Below are positions 1 through 8,657 of a stretch of DNA of 8,914 bases, piece by piece. The DNA comes from JBDTRY01 sp039931435 (GTDB lineage Bacteria; Acidobacteriota; Thermoanaerobaculia; Gp7-AA8): contig JBDTRY010000163.1 of NCBI GenBank assembly GCA_039931435.1, positions 1-8,914 of the forward strand, in the 5' to 3' direction. Both the position numbers and the translations under genes were made by a program. Below the pieces are notes generated by a model. The model was not told the origin of the DNA, searched no databases, and was given only the letters and a program-made list of their open reading frames with translations. Numbering within the stretch: the first letter of the stretch is position 1; every line of letters begins with the position of its first letter.

Positions 1-644
1 GACCCGCCCGCAATCTCGGTGGCCTCCACGATGCGCACGCCGGAGGGTTCTGACTCTACGGCCGAGACCAGGGTCGTCAGCACATCCTGCAGCCTCACCG
101 GGCGAAGGCGTCGTGCCCCTTCGCGTGTGGCCGGAAGCCGCTCCGCCAGTGAGTAGATCGGCAGCAACAGGTACGGCCAGCGGTGACCAGGTCCCAGTAC
201 GTACCACGGCCGCAGAATCGTTGCAGGCATTCCGCTCCGCCGGATGAGGTCCTCGCCCTCGGCGCGGACGCGGACGTAGGCCGCCATCACCGGCGCAGGC
301 TGGGCCACACTGACATAAATGAAATGCTCGATCTTTCCGGTGGTCGCCGCGGCCACGGATGCTCGCACCGACGCAAGGTCGACGCGTTTGAACTCCTCAG
401 CTTTCGCCGGTGAGGGATGAGAGATTCCCACGAGCTGAATAAACACGGTCGAGGGGCTGATCTGGCCGGCAAAGGTTCTCGAATCCAGCGCGTCTCCAAT
501 AACCGCTTCGCAGCCCTGGGGCAACCTCGCTCGGGACTTGGATCGCACGAGCGCGCGCACGACATGGCCGCGAGAGACCAGGAGCGGGACCAATCGCTGT
601 CCGATGTAGCCCGTCCCGCCAGTAACGAATACCTGCTTGCCCAT
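1..644 (-). CDS. NAD(P)-binding SDR-type protein (NDUFA9-like atypical SDR), partial
   Basis: This is the N-terminal 214 residues of a protein whose C-terminus lies beyond base 1. Residues 5-15 form a Rossmann first strand and glycine loop (VFVTGGTGYIG, GxxGxxG), followed by RALVRS (residues 30-35), where an arginine suits NADP(H) binding. Then come a mid-domain YVSVAQPAP (110-118) and ILRPWYVLGPG (143-153), the usual substrate-side 'RP..v.GpG' segment of extended or atypical SDRs. The classical YxxxK is present only as Y123-VRV-R127, so catalysis is uncertain. Relatives are annotated as NAD-dependent epimerase/dehydratase or NAD(P)H-binding protein; some, such as NDUFA9, have structural or quinone-linked roles. 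The ATG at 644 is preceded by AAGGCGGGG at eight bases, a usable ribosome site. It lies 64 bases downstream of glk on the same strand and may be read through from that operon. The family call is secure; the specific substrate is not. Confidence 0.85.
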   Translation of the reverse strand, partial: MGKQVFVTGGTGYIGQRLVPLLVSRGHVVRALVRSKSRARLPQGCEAVIGDALDSRTFAGQISPSTVFIQLVGISHPSPAKAEEFKRVDLASVRASVAAATTGKIEHFIYVSVAQPAPVMAAYVRVRAEGEDLIRRSGMPATILRPWYVLGPGHRWPYLLLPIYSLAERLPATREGARRLRPVRLQDVLTTLVSAVESEPSGVRIVEATEIAGG

Positions 645-667
645 AGTGCCAACCCCGCCTTCGAAAC

Positions 668-683
668 AAGAATTCAAGAATTC
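668..683. repeat. Two tandem copies of AAGAATTC
   Basis: Two adjacent 8-base units, each containing the palindrome GAATTC, lie in the 64-base gap between the glk stop and the SDR gene start. This AT-rich patch stands out in a GC-rich window. It could be an operator or a promoter-proximal element for the SDR gene, or chance; the sequence alone does not decide. Confidence 0.45.
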
Positions 684-708
684 AACGCTGGAACTGGCGC
701 ACCAGATT

Positions 709-1701
709 TCATCGGTCCGTATTCGTCGCCGACCTCGCAGCCACGGCGGCCGCACCGATCAGGCCCACCTTCTGATTGGTGATGGCATCGACTGGAAAAT
801 CCATCATCAGCTCTCGAAACCTGCCTTTATCCGCGAAGGAGCGCATGAACCTGCCGTCCGTGAAGCGCTCCAGATTCTTTCCCACGATTCCACCGGCGAG
901 GTAGACCCCTCCACGGGCCAGTACCTTCAGCGCCAGATTTCCGGCCTCCGCGCCGTAAGCGTCCACGAACATTCCGAAGGCCTGGACCGAGAAGGGATCT
1001 CCTTGTCCGGCCAGCTCGGAGAGTATTGCCGGGATGTCAGCATGGTCCTCGGAGAAGCGCCGATCGACGCTGGCAGACGAACCCTGCCGGTCGCGGAGAA
1101 AGGTAAATATATTGACGAGCCCCATCCCGGACACTACTCGCTCGAAACTCACGTGACCGTAACGCTCCTGCAGAACCTTCAGCAGATCCATCTGATCCTG
1201 GTTCGAAGGAGCAAAATCGCAGTGACCGCCTTCCGAGGGGACGGTTCGCCATCCGTCGCCGTCGGGAAGGACGATGGCTTCTCCCAGTCCCGTTCCAGCG
1301 CCGAGAATGGCCATGGGCATGGTCCTGTCGCGCACTCCGCGGTTCAGGGAACGAAGATCATCGCTATTGAGCAGGGGAACGCCCACCGCTATCGCCGCGA
1401 AGTCATTCATCAGACTGACGGTGGGAATACTGAAGATTTCCTGAAGGGAATGCGCTTCGATGACCCAGCGAAGATTCGTGATCTCGGACCGGCCATCCAG
1501 CACCGGTCCAGCCACGGCGAAGCATGCCGCGCTTATCTCACCGGGCTCGGTGCGAGTGAATTCAGTGAGCATGCTCTCGAACGTCGGGAAAAGCGCGCTT
1601 TCATAACGCCGTTCCACAATGACCTGGCGCGTACCAGGCCCGACCTCCAGCAGTTCCAGAAGAACTTTGGTCCCGCCGATGTCCCCGGCGATGACCCTCA
1701 C
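709..1701 (-). CDS. glk: Glucokinase
   Basis: Glk phosphorylates glucose with ATP to glucose 6-phosphate in the cytoplasm, supplying the Zwf encoded upstream in the same operon. The protein is 330 residues, close to the 321 of the E. coli enzyme, and fits the bacterial glucokinase family (PF02685). Visible motifs are the phosphate loop AGDIGGTK (5-12), CFAVAGPV (60-67), MNDFAAIAVG (98-107) with the expected catalytic base D100, LGAGTGLGEA (133-142), PSEGGHCDFAP (155-165) with the sugar-binding E157 and H160, FERVVSGMG (186-194) with E187, and LAGGIVGKN (268-276). I chose the GTG start at 1701 over an in-frame start at 1749: its GTGA overlaps the pgl stop by four bases, and GGAGGA lies six bases upstream (1708-1713). 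The longer version adds 16 residues with no family match. Translation is probably coupled to pgl. Confidence 0.95.
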   Translation of the reverse strand: MRVIAGDIGGTKVLLELLEVGPGTRQVIVERRYESALFPTFESMLTEFTRTEPGEISAACFAVAGPVLDGRSEITNLRWVIEAHSLQEIFSIPTVSLMNDFAAIAVGVPLLNSDDLRSLNRGVRDRTMPMAILGAGTGLGEAIVLPDGDGWRTVPSEGGHCDFAPSNQDQMDLLKVLQERYGHVSFERVVSGMGLVNIFTFLRDRQGSSASVDRRFSEDHADIPAILSELAGQGDPFSVQAFGMFVDAYGAEAGNLALKVLARGGVYLAGGIVGKNLERFTDGRFMRSFADKGRFRELMMDFPVDAITNQKVGLIGAAAVAARSATNTDR

Positions 1702-2396
1702 TTCGATTCCTCCGCGATCTTCGGGTAGGCAGCGCGATCGACAAGCCACCAGGCGTTGCCTGCACCCTGGAGAACCCGCGAGATGGGAAGTTCCTCGCCC
1801 GCGGCCACCCTTTCGATGACAGCGCGTTTATCCTCGCCAGCGGCAACGACGAACATCGTTGCAGCCTCCCTGAGAACGGGCAGCGTCAAGGTCACTCTCC
1901 AGGTGTCGAGACGGGGCACGAACACTTCGGTCGCAACGCCGCCGGCATCGAGAGCATTCGTGCCCGGAAAAAGCGACGCCGTATGCCCGTCACTGCCCAA
2001 TCCAAGGATCGACAACGTAATTCGTTCGATCCCGAGCTCGCGCCATCGGCCTTCGAATGCCGCGGCCACAGAGGCAGGGTCTCCGTTCTCAGTTTCGAAG
2101 CGAAGAAACTGATGGGCGGGCGGGATTCCACGAGCGAAGAGGGTCTGCTGGATCATGCGGGCATTCGAATCGGGATGATCGGGCGGGACGAATCGCTCGT
2201 CCCCAGTGACCCAGGTAATGGCTCTGGAGGCGATACGATCCATGCCCACACTGCCGAGGATTTCGTACACCGGACGCGGAGTGGAGCCTCCGGAGAGTGC
2301 CACGACAGCCGGTCCATCGCCCCGAAGCTCGTCAAGGATGGCATCCGCTGCTCCCGACGTAAGCTCGTCGACAGATTCGAAGATCCGGAAATTCAT
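1698..2396 (-). CDS. pgl: 6-phosphogluconolactonase (DevB/SOL type)
   Basis: The enzyme hydrolyses 6-phosphogluconolactone, the product of Zwf, to 6-phosphogluconate in the cytoplasm. It has 232 residues, normal for this NagB-fold family. Motifs in order are ALSGGSTPRPVY (33-44), TGDERFVP (64-71) followed by HPDSNARM (74-81), LGLGSDGHTASLFPG (131-145) with the conserved H138, and a late VTLTLPVLREA segment (168-178). SGGSTP and G.DGHT.SLFPG are diagnostic and separate it from the seven-bladed YbhE-type lactonase. Its ATG overlaps the opcA stop as ATGA (2393-2396), with AGGA just upstream, and its own TGA overlaps the glk GTG, so it is the middle link of a coupled series. The adjacent zwf and glk make the function nearly certain. 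Confidence 0.95.
   Translation of the reverse strand: MNFRIFESVDELTSGAADAILDELRGDGPAVVALSGGSTPRPVYEILGSVGMDRIASRAITWVTGDERFVPPDHPDSNARMIQQTLFARGIPPAHQFLRFETENGDPASVAAAFEGRWRELGIERITLSILGLGSDGHTASLFPGTNALDAGGVATEVFVPRLDTWRVTLTLPVLREAATMFVVAAGEDKRAVIERVAAGEELPISRVLQGAGNAWWLVDRAAYPKIAEESK
1708..1713 (-). promoter_or_regulatory. Ribosome binding site that sets the glk start
   Basis: On the minus strand GGAGGA lies six bases before a GTG at 1701-1699. It sits inside the last codons of pgl. It supports the GTG start with a four-base overlap rather than the longer reading from 1749. Confidence 0.75.
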
Positions 2397-3492
2397 TCCT
2401 GTTCCTGTGCGGCCAGAGCGGTAGCCAGCGGCAGGATCTGAGGAAAGAGGCGGTCCTCGTCGCGATACGACAACTGGCGGACGATGAGGTCGGACATTCC
2501 TCGGATTGAAGAACGGGTCACGGCCGACGGGGCACGATCGAATCCCTCGACCCTGCTCACCAGTGCCGAACCGTCACTGTGCTCCTCGATGACAGCCCGT
2601 CCGCCGGCCACGAACTCGATCTCCACGAACAGCACACGACCGGCGTGCGCCTTATCCTCTCGATAGTCGAAGGCGTATCTCACTTGCCCCGCACCGGGAT
2701 TGACGATCTGGTCCGGCTGCACGGCGTGGCCGAGCTGCCTGGATAGCCATGCCGCGTAAAGAAGCGGCTCGATGCGCTCGCCGAAGTAGCCGGTCCCCGA
2801 TCCGGCGGCCACGATCCGTACCGATCGGATGGCGCGTAGCTGGGCGCGCATCGAGGGCGGATCGAAAATTGTGGCCGTGGCCAGGCGCCAATCTTCGAGA
2901 CGGATCCAGTTCAGATCTGCCGGAAGCGTATCCGTACCGAGCGAGAGTTTCTCCACGAGACGAAGGTCGTCGATGCTGTCGAATCGAACGGAGTCGTACA
3001 GAAAAAGATCGGCTGGTTCGAAGAGGGAAACGACATATTCGTCCTGGCCGGAGGGCAGATCCCCGACCCACCAGGCGGCCACAGGCATGTCCGGTATGAG
3101 CAAGGCATTCACGAGTGACGGAACGTGCTGGACGCGATGTCCACCAGCGACGATGGAAACCTCTTCGGAGCAGACCTGCCGTTCGCCGCCAACCAGGTGG
3201 CAATTCGCCGAGATCCACGACGTAAGCTCGGCCGGAGCATCAGACGAAGACTGGATGATGATCGTTCGCTGCGGAACCTCGGCGCTGGTGCGGCCGAGAG
3301 TCTCCGTCGCGGAAGTGCGGTCGGCAGCCGTGCCGGTGTGGGCAATGACATTCCATAGAGCGGCACGGGTCACTGCGTGATCGTCGTCCTCACTCTGATT
3401 TCGCCAGAGCTCGGAAAGGCTCTTTTCGATCGACGCCGAATCGACCGGAAGCTCCTCGCCTTCGGTGAGACGGTCAATACCGGGTGAGTCGT

Positions 3493-3508
<16 letters not shown>
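2393..3508 (-). CDS. opcA: Glucose-6-phosphate dehydrogenase assembly protein OpcA
   Basis: OpcA is not an enzyme of the pathway; in cyanobacteria it promotes oligomerisation and activation of G6PDH. Here it sits directly between zwf and pgl, the arrangement known from actinobacteria and cyanobacteria. The protein is 371 residues. It begins with an acidic or polar leader, then a helix (about 24-60, ending ALWNVIAHTG), a first domain with RTIIIQSSS (81-89) and a Cys103...Cys113-EE segment, LLIPDMPVAAWWVGDLP (136-152, typical of the family), YDSVRFDS (171-178), then a C-terminal domain with YFGERIEPLLYAAWLSRQLG (241-260). It starts with GTG at 3508, 16 bases inside zwf. AGGA lies about ten bases upstream, so coupling to zwf translation is likely. 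Identification rests on the domain order and the neighbours. Whether it is redox-controlled, as proposed for cyanobacteria, cannot be told from sequence. Confidence 0.92.
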
Positions 3509-5049
<1,541 letters not shown>

Positions 5050-5056
5050 CGGTGAA

Positions 5057-5066
5057 CTCCCTCCTC
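5057..5066 (-). promoter_or_regulatory. Strong ribosome binding site of zwf
   Basis: GAGGAGGGAG on the minus strand ends seven bases before the zwf ATG. It is the best Shine-Dalgarno in the window, in keeping with zwf leading the operon. Confidence 0.75.
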
Positions 5067-5083
5067 GGTTTCGGGACTTCGTT

Positions 5084-5089
5084 ATTGTA
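5084..5089 (-). promoter_or_regulatory. Possible -10 element of the zwf operon
   Basis: TACAAT on the minus strand (five of six to TATAAT) lies 34 bases before the zwf ATG, within the 140-base gap after the DHH phosphoesterase gene. It would give a leader of roughly 27 bases holding the ribosome site. No good -35 is found at 16-18 bases: TTGCGA lies only 12 bases away. This is a weak candidate. Confidence 0.25.
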
Positions 5090-5189
5090 GTTGTGAGCCG
5101 CTCGCAAGGATACGGTGGTCTTGTTTCCCGGATCAGCGCCTGTTTCGATGAAAAACGGGAGGCGGAGGCTTCTCGGGTGAAACTCGCTC

Positions 5190-6251
5190 TCAGTCGCTTT
5201 CAGGCCCACCCTCTTCAAAGGGGTGCATCGACTTCTGATCGACACCCAGCTCCTCCAGAAACCGCTCCAGCATCATCGCTGCCAGCTCCGCCGGCGAGCG
5301 GCTGGAACTGGTCAGATCCACCGCGCCACCGGCTCGCATGCCGTGTCCCCCACCCAGGCCCAGGCCGCTGATCATCTTCTGCATCACCGCGCCGGCATCG
5401 GCTTGTTCGTCGTTCGTTCGGATCGAAAAGTACATCCGATCCTCATGCGTTCCCCAGGCCAGCGTCCACTGCACGTCCTCCATCCGGCCGACGAGATCCG
5501 CCATCTCCGGCACGAAGTCGGGGTCGTTCACCTCACCCAACCGGCAGACTGCCGTATGCCGCCCCACCAGCAACGATTGCAGCGCCGCCGCCAGTTGAAA
5601 GTAGTAGGCCCGCTCCAGCGTCGGCCGGGCAATCAGAGAAAGTTTGGTCGGATCCGAGAGAGGAACCAGATACTGATAGGCTGTGAGGTCGACCTCGCAA
5701 ACCTCCCGGGCCAGGTCCTGAGTCTCGGAGCGAATGGCATAGAGCAGAGCCGTGGCCAGGTCTTTGGGAATCTCCAGCGACAGGAGACGGCAATATTCGG
5801 TCAGGAGTGTAGCCGTGGCGCCGAGGGCCGGAGCCACTTCGTAAAAATCGGACTCCTTCGTCTGCTCCCGGAGCGGGTGGTGGTCGATGACGATATTCAC
5901 GTCGCGTTCCTCGGGCACGGCCGTATTCCCCGTCCTCGGCTGGGCGTCGATGAGGGCGATGTAACGGTAGTCGTCGAAATCGATCTCGCTGACATGCTTC
6001 ATGGGCAGGTCGAGAAGGCGCACCATGGCCCGGTTCTCCGCCCTGCCGATGATGCCGCTGTAGGCGGTGGTTGCGCGGATATCCCGCTTCTCTTTGAGGA
6101 GGAACTTCATCGCCGCCGAACTGGCGATGCAATCCGGATCAGGGTTGTCATGCGTGAGGATCAGGAGTTTGCCCTCGTCCAGCGGCAACTTCAACAGCCG
6201 CTGGAGCGACTTCTCGATCTGAGAACTGAGCATGGACTCGTCGGCTGCCAT
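5190..6251 (-). CDS. DHH-family phosphoesterase (NrnA-like)
   Basis: This is a 353-residue cytoplasmic hydrolase of the DHH/DHHA1 superfamily, which uses Mn2+ to cleave phosphodiester or phosphoanhydride bonds. Motif I is THDNPDPD (33-40; H34, D38 and D40 are predicted metal ligands), motif II is ALIDAQP (99-105, D102), motif III is VIDHHP (121-126, the DHH signature), and motif IV is near YAIRSETQDL (171-180, D179). The C-terminal DHHA1 domain carries GLGGGHGMRAGGAV (298-311). The order and length resemble NrnA-type nanoRNase/pAp phosphatases; related proteins cleave c-di-AMP or polyphosphate, so the substrate is open. Motif IV is less canonical than the usual DT pair. I chose the ATG at 6251; an in-frame ATG at 6233 is also possible. 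No Shine-Dalgarno precedes either, but TACGAT lies seven bases before the first, suggesting a leaderless message. It may be its own transcript upstream of zwf. Confidence 0.88.
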   Translation of the reverse strand: MAADESMLSSQIEKSLQRLLKLPLDEGKLLILTHDNPDPDCIASSAAMKFLLKEKRDIRATTAYSGIIGRAENRAMVRLLDLPMKHVSEIDFDDYRYIALIDAQPRTGNTAVPEERDVNIVIDHHPLREQTKESDFYEVAPALGATATLLTEYCRLLSLEIPKDLATALLYAIRSETQDLAREVCEVDLTAYQYLVPLSDPTKLSLIARPTLERAYYFQLAAALQSLLVGRHTAVCRLGEVNDPDFVPEMADLVGRMEDVQWTLAWGTHEDRMYFSIRTNDEQADAGAVMQKMISGLGLGGGHGMRAGGAVDLTSSSRSPAELAAMMLERFLEELGVDQKSMHPFEEGGPESD

Positions 6252-6258
6252 CGATGGA

Positions 6259-6264
6259 ATCGTA
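6259..6264 (-). promoter_or_regulatory. Possible -10 element for a leaderless DHH phosphoesterase transcript
   Basis: TACGAT on the minus strand is separated by exactly seven bases from the ATG at 6251, which would place the transcript start at or next to the start codon. The gene has no Shine-Dalgarno. The same spacing occurs before the CPBP gene. No -35 is recognisable. Confidence 0.35.
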
Positions 6265-6293
6265 CATCAGGTTGCAATCCGAGCGCCGAGGGG

Positions 6294-6322
6294 TCGTAGG
6301 GCCGCATGGCATGCGGCCGGTA
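6294..6322. repeat. GC-rich hairpin repeat, copy 1
   Basis: This 29-base element forms an 8-bp perfect stem (6300-6307 with 6311-6318) around a three-base GGC loop. A second copy at 8864-8892 matches 26 of 29 bases including the flanking TCGTA. Its position, 43 bases upstream of the DHH gene start and between divergent genes, does not suit a terminator. It looks like a dispersed REP-type palindrome. Confidence 0.8.
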
Positions 6323-6491
6323 TTCTTCGAAAACAGTGCATTCAGTTTGCGGTTCGACCGAACAGGAGAGCCGGCTCGGCGCCCGTACGCCCTACGAGGC
6401 CTGGGTTGCCTGCACGCTCCCTCCCCTGCGTGCCGATCCTCCGTGATATTCTCCGGCCCCGAAATGAAGGCCAGACTCGAGGTGCGGGGAA

Positions 6492-7784
6492 ATGGCTGAC
6501 CCCGGCCAGCGCGTAGCGATCGTTCGTGGACTGCGCACTCCGTTCGCCAAGGCTGGAACGGTCTACGCCCAGCTCGAAGCCCTCGGGCTCGGAAAGATCG
6601 TCGTCACCGAGATCCTGCAGCGCAGCGGTATTTCCGCCGGATCGATCGACGCTCTCGTCTTCGGAAACGTCATCCCCTCGGTGAAGGCTCCGAATATCGC
6701 CCGGGAGATCGTTCTCGGTACCGGGCTTCCTCGGCAGATCCCCGCGCACAGCGTGTCCATGGCCTGCGCCTCCTCCAATCAGGCCATCACCACGGCCGCG
6801 GACATGATCTTCCGCGGCCACGCTGACATCGTGGTGGCCGGTGGCGCCGAGTCTCTCTCCAGCGTTCCCATTCTCTTCTCCCGAAACTTTTCGGACGCGC
6901 TGGTGAAGGCCAGCAAACAGAAAACGGTACCGGGAAAACTGGGAGCGTTCACCTCTATCCGGCCCAGGGATCTGGCTCCCGACGCTCCGGCCATCGCCGA
7001 ATCCACGACCGGTCTGAGCATGGGTGAGTCTGCGGAGAAGATGGCCAGGGAGAATGGCATCACACGCGAGGCGCAGGACCGTTTCGCTCTCCAGAGTCAC
7101 ACCCGCGCGGCGCAGGCCACCGCCGATGGACGGTTCAAGGACGAGGTCATGGCCGTGCCCGTGCCTCCGCGCTTCGAGTCCGTGGTGGAGACTGACAATC
7201 TCATTCGCGACGATACGACGCTGGAAGCGCTCTCAAAGCTCAGGCCCGTGTTCGATCGGAAGTATGGTTCGATCACGGCTGGAAACGCCTCGCCGCTCAC
7301 CGACGGAGCATCCGCCGTGATTCTCATGTCCGAAGGAAAGGCGAAGTCCCTGGGACTGAAGCCGATCGGGTTTCTTCGCAGCTACGCGTACGCCGCGCTC
7401 GATCCGGCCGATCAATTGCTGCAGGGACCCGTATTTGCGCTGCCAGTCGCTCTCGACAGAGCCGGCTTGCGGCTGCAGGACATAGGCGTCATTGAGATGC
7501 ACGAGGCATTCGCCGCACAGGTTCTCTCCAATATTCAATGGATCGCTTCGCCGAAGATCGCCAGGGAACGGCTGGGACGGAGCGAACCGGTGGGCGAGAT
7601 CGATCCGGAGAAGATCAACCGCACCGGCGGATCGATCGCGCTCGGTCATCCCTTCGGCGCCACGGGAGCCCGCATCGTCACCACCGTCTGCAACGAGCTG
7701 CAACGGACCGGTGAGCAGTTCGGCCTGGTGACGGTTTGTGCCGCGGGCGGCATCGGATCGGCAATGGTCCTGGAACGCGATTGA
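6492..7784 (+). CDS. fadI: Acetyl-CoA C-acyltransferase (3-ketoacyl-CoA thiolase, FadI type)
   Basis: A thiolase that cleaves 3-ketoacyl-CoA with CoA to acetyl-CoA and a shortened acyl-CoA in fatty acid beta-oxidation; the reverse condensation is possible in principle. The 430 residues match the length of E. coli FadI (436) rather than the shorter FadA or AtoB (about 390). Visible are RTPF (15-18), SMACASSNQA (89-98) with the nucleophile C92, AGNASPLTDGASAV (263-276), MHEAFAAQ (336-343) with H337, GHPFGATGAR (385-394) with H386, and CAAGGIGSAMVLE (416-428) with the second catalytic C416. The insertion around 150-180 (RPRDLAP...SMGESAEKMA) is typical of FadI and trifunctional-beta forms. GAGGTG sits seven bases before the ATG. 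The usual FadJ partner is not adjacent, so it may pair with one encoded elsewhere. It is divergent from the DHH gene and 58 bases before the CPBP gene on the same strand. Confidence 0.93.
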   Translation: MADPGQRVAIVRGLRTPFAKAGTVYAQLEALGLGKIVVTEILQRSGISAGSIDALVFGNVIPSVKAPNIAREIVLGTGLPRQIPAHSVSMACASSNQAITTAADMIFRGHADIVVAGGAESLSSVPILFSRNFSDALVKASKQKTVPGKLGAFTSIRPRDLAPDAPAIAESTTGLSMGESAEKMARENGITREAQDRFALQSHTRAAQATADGRFKDEVMAVPVPPRFESVVETDNLIRDDTTLEALSKLRPVFDRKYGSITAGNASPLTDGASAVILMSEGKAKSLGLKPIGFLRSYAYAALDPADQLLQGPVFALPVALDRAGLRLQDIGVIEMHEAFAAQVLSNIQWIASPKIARERLGRSEPVGEIDPEKINRTGGSIALGHPFGATGARIVTTVCNELQRTGEQFGLVTVCAAGGIGSAMVLERD

Positions 7785-7829
7785 GTGCGACGCAGCAAAC
7801 ACCCCCCAAACAGGATCCAGTCGCTACGT

Positions 7830-7835
7830 TACAAT
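7830..7835 (+). promoter_or_regulatory. Possible -10 element for a leaderless CPBP protease transcript
   Basis: TACAAT is followed by exactly seven bases and then the ATG at 7843. It lies in the 58-base gap after the thiolase stop. No Shine-Dalgarno is seen before this ATG, and no -35 is evident (the site 17 bases upstream reads CAAACA). The arrangement repeats that at 6259-6264. Confidence 0.35.
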
Positions 7836-7842
7836 CCGGACC

Positions 7843-8625
7843 ATGGCCTACGTGTTCTCCTATGTAATTCTGGGATCCCTGCTTATAGCGTTGATTGCTG
7901 CCAACGAGATGTTCGGTCTCTTCTCCAGCGACCACTTCTCGGCGCTATGGAAAAGAGTGGGCGCGTACCTCTGGCTGGCCGCTTTCTGTTTCCTCCTGAC
8001 GACGCTCGTGATCAGTGCCGCACATGAAAAGGTCACGAAGACTGCCCTTCGAGACGTTTCCTTCTGGTCCCTGTTCACATTACACATCATCCTGCTGATC
8101 TTTCTGCTCGGCTGGTGGCTGCTCAGCGGAAGACCGCCAATCAGGAAATTCATGAATCTGCTCCCCGGAGATCCTCTGCGCTCGGTCTCGGTGGGGATCG
8201 CCGTGGGCGTGGGAGGTTGGGCGTTGACGATCATGATCGCCGCGCTCATCGGGCTGCTGCTCACTGCCCTTCATCTCCTTCCCAAAGACCTGGCGCCCTC
8301 CCCGATGATCCCGTGGATGGCAGGGCTGTCACTGTGGAAGAAAGGCATCATCGTTTTCACGGCCATGACGGTGGAGGAGGCCTTCTTCCGCGGGTTTCTG
8401 CAGAAGCGTATCGGACTGGTGCTCTCGACGATGGCCTTCGCCATCGCCCACGCCGGTTACGGGCAGCCGATCCTGCTCGTCGGCGTGACCGTTGTTTCGG
8501 TCGTCATCGGCTACACCTTCTATCGGACGAAGAGTCTCGTCCCCTGCATCATTGCCCACGGCGTATTCGACGCAATTCAGCTCTTCCTGATCGTGCCGCT
8601 GGCGGTGAAATTCGCCGGTGTGTAG
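7843..8625 (+). CDS. CPBP-family intramembrane glutamic endopeptidase
   Basis: A 260-residue integral membrane protein of the CPBP (CAAX protease and bacteriocin-processing; ABI/Rce1-like) family, PF02517. The three family motifs are intact: EEAFFRG (178-184; E178, E179 and R183 of EExxxR), FAIAH (199-203; FxxxH), and HGVFD (239-243; HxxxD). These residues make up the intramembrane active site. About eight hydrophobic segments are visible: near 5-21, 39-58, 74-94, 115-145 (probably two), 167-176 into the EE helix, 190-203, 209-224 and 231-254. The first three form an N-terminal extension before the catalytic core. I chose the ATG at 7843 because the upstream reading runs into the thiolase gene and has no hydrophobic or family character. 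The gene has no Shine-Dalgarno. The substrate is unknown; no prenyltransferase, peptide or bacteriocin gene is nearby to suggest one. Confidence 0.9.
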   Translation: MAYVFSYVILGSLLIALIAANEMFGLFSSDHFSALWKRVGAYLWLAAFCFLLTTLVISAAHEKVTKTALRDVSFWSLFTLHIILLIFLLGWWLLSGRPPIRKFMNLLPGDPLRSVSVGIAVGVGGWALTIMIAALIGLLLTALHLLPKDLAPSPMIPWMAGLSLWKKGIIVFTAMTVEEAFFRGFLQKRIGLVLSTMAFAIAHAGYGQPILLVGVTVVSVVIGYTFYRTKSLVPCIIAHGVFDAIQLFLIVPLAVKFAGV

Positions 8626-8657
8626 AGGAGAAGACCATTGGATGATCAACTGCCCAC

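Larger units (their letters stand above)
6252..6491. other. Divergent intergenic region with a hairpin repeat
   Basis: This 240-base region lies between the divergently read DHH phosphoesterase and thiolase genes and should hold both promoters. Near the left end is TACGAT (minus strand), next to the DHH start. A GC-rich hairpin repeat lies at 6294-6322. I see no convincing -35/-10 pair for the thiolase; GTGATATT at 6443-6450 is the most AT-rich spot before it. No protein-coding reading in this stretch looks real. Confidence 0.6.

Noticed and set aside
697..708. Small hairpin in the gap after glk as a terminator
   Set aside because: Only a four-base stem (CTGG/CCAG) can form and no T-run follows on the minus strand.
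637..1728. A 363-codon plus-strand open frame opposite glk
   Set aside because: It has no family motifs, low-complexity composition typical of antisense frames in GC-rich DNA, and lies fully opposite a well-supported glucokinase.
1702..1749. Longer glk starting at 1749
   Set aside because: The extra 16 residues precede the usual glucokinase start, overlap pgl coding, and lack a ribosome site as good as the GGAGGA before the GTG at 1701.
5110..5189. Possible terminator after the DHH gene ending in a TTTTT run (minus strand)
   Set aside because: There is a T-run but no stable complementary stem directly before it; the CCTCC/CTCCC blocks do not pair with each other.
5223..6299. A 358-codon plus-strand open frame opposite the DHH phosphoesterase
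   Set aside because: It is rich in His, Arg and Gln, as expected for the reverse of GC-rich coding DNA, and the minus-strand gene has all DHH motifs.
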